A stretch of 64,000 nt of DNA from Betaproteobacteria bacterium. Lineage in GTDB: Bacteria > Pseudomonadota > Gammaproteobacteria > Burkholderiales > Casimicrobiaceae. The DNA lies in the NCBI GenBank assembly GCA_013298765.1, contig JAAFJA010000002.1, positions 124,001-188,000 on the forward strand, read 5' to 3'. Position 1 is the first letter of the stretch. Each line of letters begins with the position of its first letter. Of this stretch, positions 62,399-64,000 are shown in pieces. The translations under genes were made by a program, and so were the position numbers. The notes under the pieces were generated by a model. It worked only from the letters and a program-made list of their open reading frames with translations. It made no database searches and was not told where the DNA came from.

Positions 62399-62808
62399 TT
62401 GCGAGATAGCCAGCGCGGTATGCTGGGTTAAAGCACGAAACCCAGCGTACGGTGGGCTACACGATGATTTGTGTTTATTTCAAAAATCACACAAATCTCA
62501 TCGATGCCCTCATTAAAACGTCTTATGGCGAATAGCGTTGTATGGCCTCAGCCCATGATCATGCATCGCGCGCATGAGGTGTTCGCGTGCTCGCACGGTT
62601 CCCACTGCATGCGCACGCGGATGTCTGGATGTGCGCACACGTGAAACCCCATGGCGAGCTTGTCCTGAGCCTGACGAAGGATCATCCCGAGCAAGCCGAG
62701 GCAAACCACATCGCTCGCGCCTGCGCGCTCGCGATCTTTCGTGATCGCTTCGCTCACGCCCATTCGTGATTTCTTTGGGTATGCATACAAAATGTGTACA
62801 CTGGTTCG
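62399..62808. repeat. 410-bp gap: repeat A copy 2 and brnT promoter
   Basis: Repeat A spans about 62411-62738 and matches 57431-57750, including GCACGAAACCCAGCGT, the degenerate palindrome half GCCCTCATTAAA (62506-62517), GGCGAATAGCGTTG and CATGGCGAGC..GAGCCTGACGAAGG. Its right end ATCGCTCGCGCC..GTGATCGCTTCGCTCAC also resembles the start of repeat B. No gene is seen. Confidence 0.75.
62779..62801. promoter_or_regulatory. Paired palindromes at the brnT promoter
   Basis: GTATGCATAC (62779-62788) and GTGTACAC (62794-62801) are perfect palindromes 5 bases apart, immediately before the brnT ATG. BrnTA complexes repress their own promoter in other bacteria, so this is a candidate operator. Confidence 0.5.
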
Positions 62809-63084
62809 ATGGAATATGATCGCGACCCAGCGAAATCGGCTTCAAATGAACGCAAGCATTCAGGCGTTTCCTTCGATGAAGCGGTGACATGTTTGCTCGA
62901 CCCGATGGCCTTGGTTCGCGAAGATGATGATGCGATGGGTGAGCATCGATACGTGCTTGTTGGTATGAGTCGTGCAGGTCGAATGCTCACGGTTTGCTAC
63001 ACCATGCGCGGTGAACTGCCGCGTTTGATTTCTGCTCGCAAAGCAACAAAAAATGAGGTGTCTTTTTATGCGCAAAGAATATGA
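62809..63084 (+). CDS. brnT: BrnT-family toxin
   Basis: 91 aa from the ATG at 62809 (a GTG at 62794 lies in the putative operator). EYDRDPAKSASNERKHSGVS followed by FDEAVTCLLDPMAL and LVGMSRAGRMLTVCYTMRG then RLISARKATKNE are the BrnT RelE-like fold, with the final Arg-x-x-Ser-Ala-Arg region that holds active residues. The N-terminal DPAKSASNERKHGV pattern is diagnostic. The antitoxin gene overlaps it. Confidence 0.9.
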   Translation: MEYDRDPAKSASNERKHSGVSFDEAVTCLLDPMALVREDDDAMGEHRYVLVGMSRAGRMLTVCYTMRGELPRLISARKATKNEVSFYAQRI

Positions 63085-63364
63085 TTTTGATCCCAAGAAT
63101 GGCGCGAAACGTGCCAAGGATGTTTCGCACCTCGCGAAGCTACAAGCGCGTGCGCAGCCAAACAAAACCCGCGTCACGATGTGGGTAGATGAAGACGTGA
63201 TTGCAGCGTTTCGAGATCGCGCAGCGAAAGGCGGTGTCGGCTACCAAACAGAAATGAATCGTGCGCTTCGAGAAGCTGCGACAGGTACGCCGCTAACCGC
63301 TGAAAATTTGATCTCGGTGGTCACCAAAGCCATGCGGAAAGCATCACGTAGCGCGGTCGCGTGA
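63068..63364 (+). CDS. brnA: BrnA-family ribbon-helix-helix antitoxin
   Basis: 98 aa from the ATG at 63068, overlapping brnT by 17 bases. MRKEYDFDPKNGAKRAKD resembles the N-terminal toxin-binding part and KTRVTMWVDEDVIAAFRDRA with GVGYQTEMNRALREA is the RHH DNA-binding domain. Neutralises BrnT and represses the operon in related systems. Confidence 0.88.
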   Translation: MRKEYDFDPKNGAKRAKDVSHLAKLQARAQPNKTRVTMWVDEDVIAAFRDRAAKGGVGYQTEMNRALREAATGTPLTAENLISVVTKAMRKASRSAVA

Positions 63365-63390
63365 AACCCATGGTGAGCTTGCCGAACCAC

Positions 63391-63586
63391 ATCGCTCGCG
63401 CCTTCGCGCTCGCGATTTGAAGTGATCGCTTCGCTCACGGACTGCTGGTTGCAATGAACTCGGTTCACAACAACACCCGCGCTTCGTCCATCTCGCGAAG
63501 GAACTTGCCACCGCGCTGTTCGCGCATAGCCGATTCCAGACCGATTGCCTTAAAAACAGTGCCCCGCACTGTTTTTAAGGCAATCG
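63391..63586 (+). repeat. Repeat B copy 2: leader ORF segment ending in the same hairpin
   Basis: Matches 58571-58765. The perfect hairpin is at 63542-63586. It follows a shortened repeat-A core (GTGAAACCCATGGTGAGCTT at 63361). The leader ATG is at 63454, in frame with the Rhs core that follows. Confidence 0.9.
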
Positions 63587-64000
63587 CCAGCGGCAACACG
63601 CTCACGGAGAGCGCAGCCCTTGCCACGATGAATTCGGCAACGGGACAACTGAACCCCACCGGCACCACGCAAGCGCTCGCCTACACGTATGACGCGAAGA
63701 ACAGACTGAGCCGGGCGCAGATTGGTGCGAACACGGCGGACTTTGTGAGTTACAAGATCAACGCGATGGGTCAACGAGTTCAGAAGACGGGCGCAGGGCT
63801 CTACGCCTTTAACTCCAGCCTCACGATTGATGCGGCCACGGGCTTGTCGCCGCTCGCGCGAACGATCAATTTCAACGCACGATACGTGTACGACGAGCAA
63901 GGAAGACTCATCGGCGAATACGCGCCTGATGGAAAACTTATCAGCGAAACCATTTGGTTTAATGATTTGCCGATTGCAACGCTCAGACCAAAAGGCGCGA
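63454..64000 (+). CDS. Third Rhs cassette, truncated core, 3' end outside the window
   Basis: Open frame from the repeat-B leader (MNSVHNNTRASSISRRNLPP) through the hairpin (IALKTVPRTVFKAI) into ASGNTLTESAALATMNSATG, which matches the full-length Rhs near base 55841, a different and later core position than in cassette 2. The core continues through QIGANTADFVSYKINAMGQR and VYDEQGRLIGEYAPDGKLIS to the window edge. Its tip and immunity gene should lie downstream. As in cassette 2, no ribosome site or export signal is seen. Confidence 0.8.
   Translation, partial: MNSVHNNTRASSISRRNLPPRCSRIADSRPIALKTVPRTVFKAIASGNTLTESAALATMNSATGQLNPTGTTQALAYTYDAKNRLSRAQIGANTADFVSYKINAMGQRVQKTGAGLYAFNSSLTIDAATGLSPLARTINFNARYVYDEQGRLIGEYAPDGKLISETIWFNDLPIATLRPKGA

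Noticed and set aside
2528-62517. CRISPR array
   Set aside because: The palindromes are kilobases apart with no regular spacers and no cas genes.
57431-63586. Integron-like reading of the repeats as attC sites
   Set aside because: TA genes between repeats recall chromosomal integrons, but no integrase is present and I could not find paired RYYYAAC/GTTRRRY core sites; the hairpin also abuts coding frames.

Overview
The window is a chromosomal segment of a betaproteobacterium. The order rpsB-tsf-pyrH-frr-uppS-cdsA-dxr-rseP-bamA-skp-lpxD-fabZ-lpxA-lpxB-rnhB, an EarP-type EF-P with arginine at position 32, a Bpt-type N-end-rule transferase and a HexR-controlled zwf locus all fit Burkholderiales/Nitrosomonadales-like lineages. 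No genus can be named from the sequence alone. Coding density is high and GC is moderate, dropping in the Rhs tips and around the toxin-antitoxin genes.

Layout. 1-14.6 kb: translation, UMP kinase, isoprenoid, phospholipid, lipid A and outer-membrane assembly genes in one direction, many with 4-bp ATGA/GTGA overlaps. 14.6-29.3 kb: flavin reductase, type II NADH dehydrogenase, MoaD/MoaE, a 2-keto-3-deoxygalactonate kinase, a 915-aa acyl-CoA synthetase/GNAT fusion, a MoxR-DUF58-transglutaminase operon, a twin-arginine Rieske protein, the N-end-rule transferases Aat and Bpt, an FAD oxidoreductase and tRNA-Val(CAC). 29.7-33.3 kb: an ECF sigma factor, a one-TM anti-sigma factor and an exported subtilase, probably one regulatory unit. 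33.4-41.3 kb: housekeeping genes (PrmB, PilU, a thiopurine-nucleoside phosphorylase, peptide deformylase, a deacetylase, EF-P and EarP). 41.5-46.3 kb: an outer-membrane beta-barrel, a repeat-domain exported protein and a small exported protein. 46.5-51.6 kb: tal and pgi divergent from zwf-hexR, with a HexR-like operator between them.

51.8-64 kb is an accessory Rhs array. A 1794-aa exported Rhs protein with a Cys-rich tip and a tiny membrane-protein partner is followed by two more cassettes built to one plan: repeat A, a toxin-antitoxin pair, repeat B ending in a perfect 21-bp hairpin, then a truncated Rhs core. The second cassette completes with a new tip carrying an L,D-transpeptidase-like motif and an exported, probable immunity protein. 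The third runs off the window. A short leader ORF encoded by repeat B is fused in frame to the Rhs core at two different core positions. About 1.23 kb of core appears identical between cassettes 1 and 2. This array is the strongest candidate for an undescribed arrangement.

Two repeat families run through the whole window. One is a roughly 32-bp palindrome with core GCCCCAATTAAATTGGGGC and a GTCGACT-like left flank: eight sites with that flank (six with clear paired arms) plus two weak half-copies inside the Rhs repeats. The other is a 274-bp nested-hairpin element at the end of an exported-protein gene, with a diverged partial relative upstream of efp.
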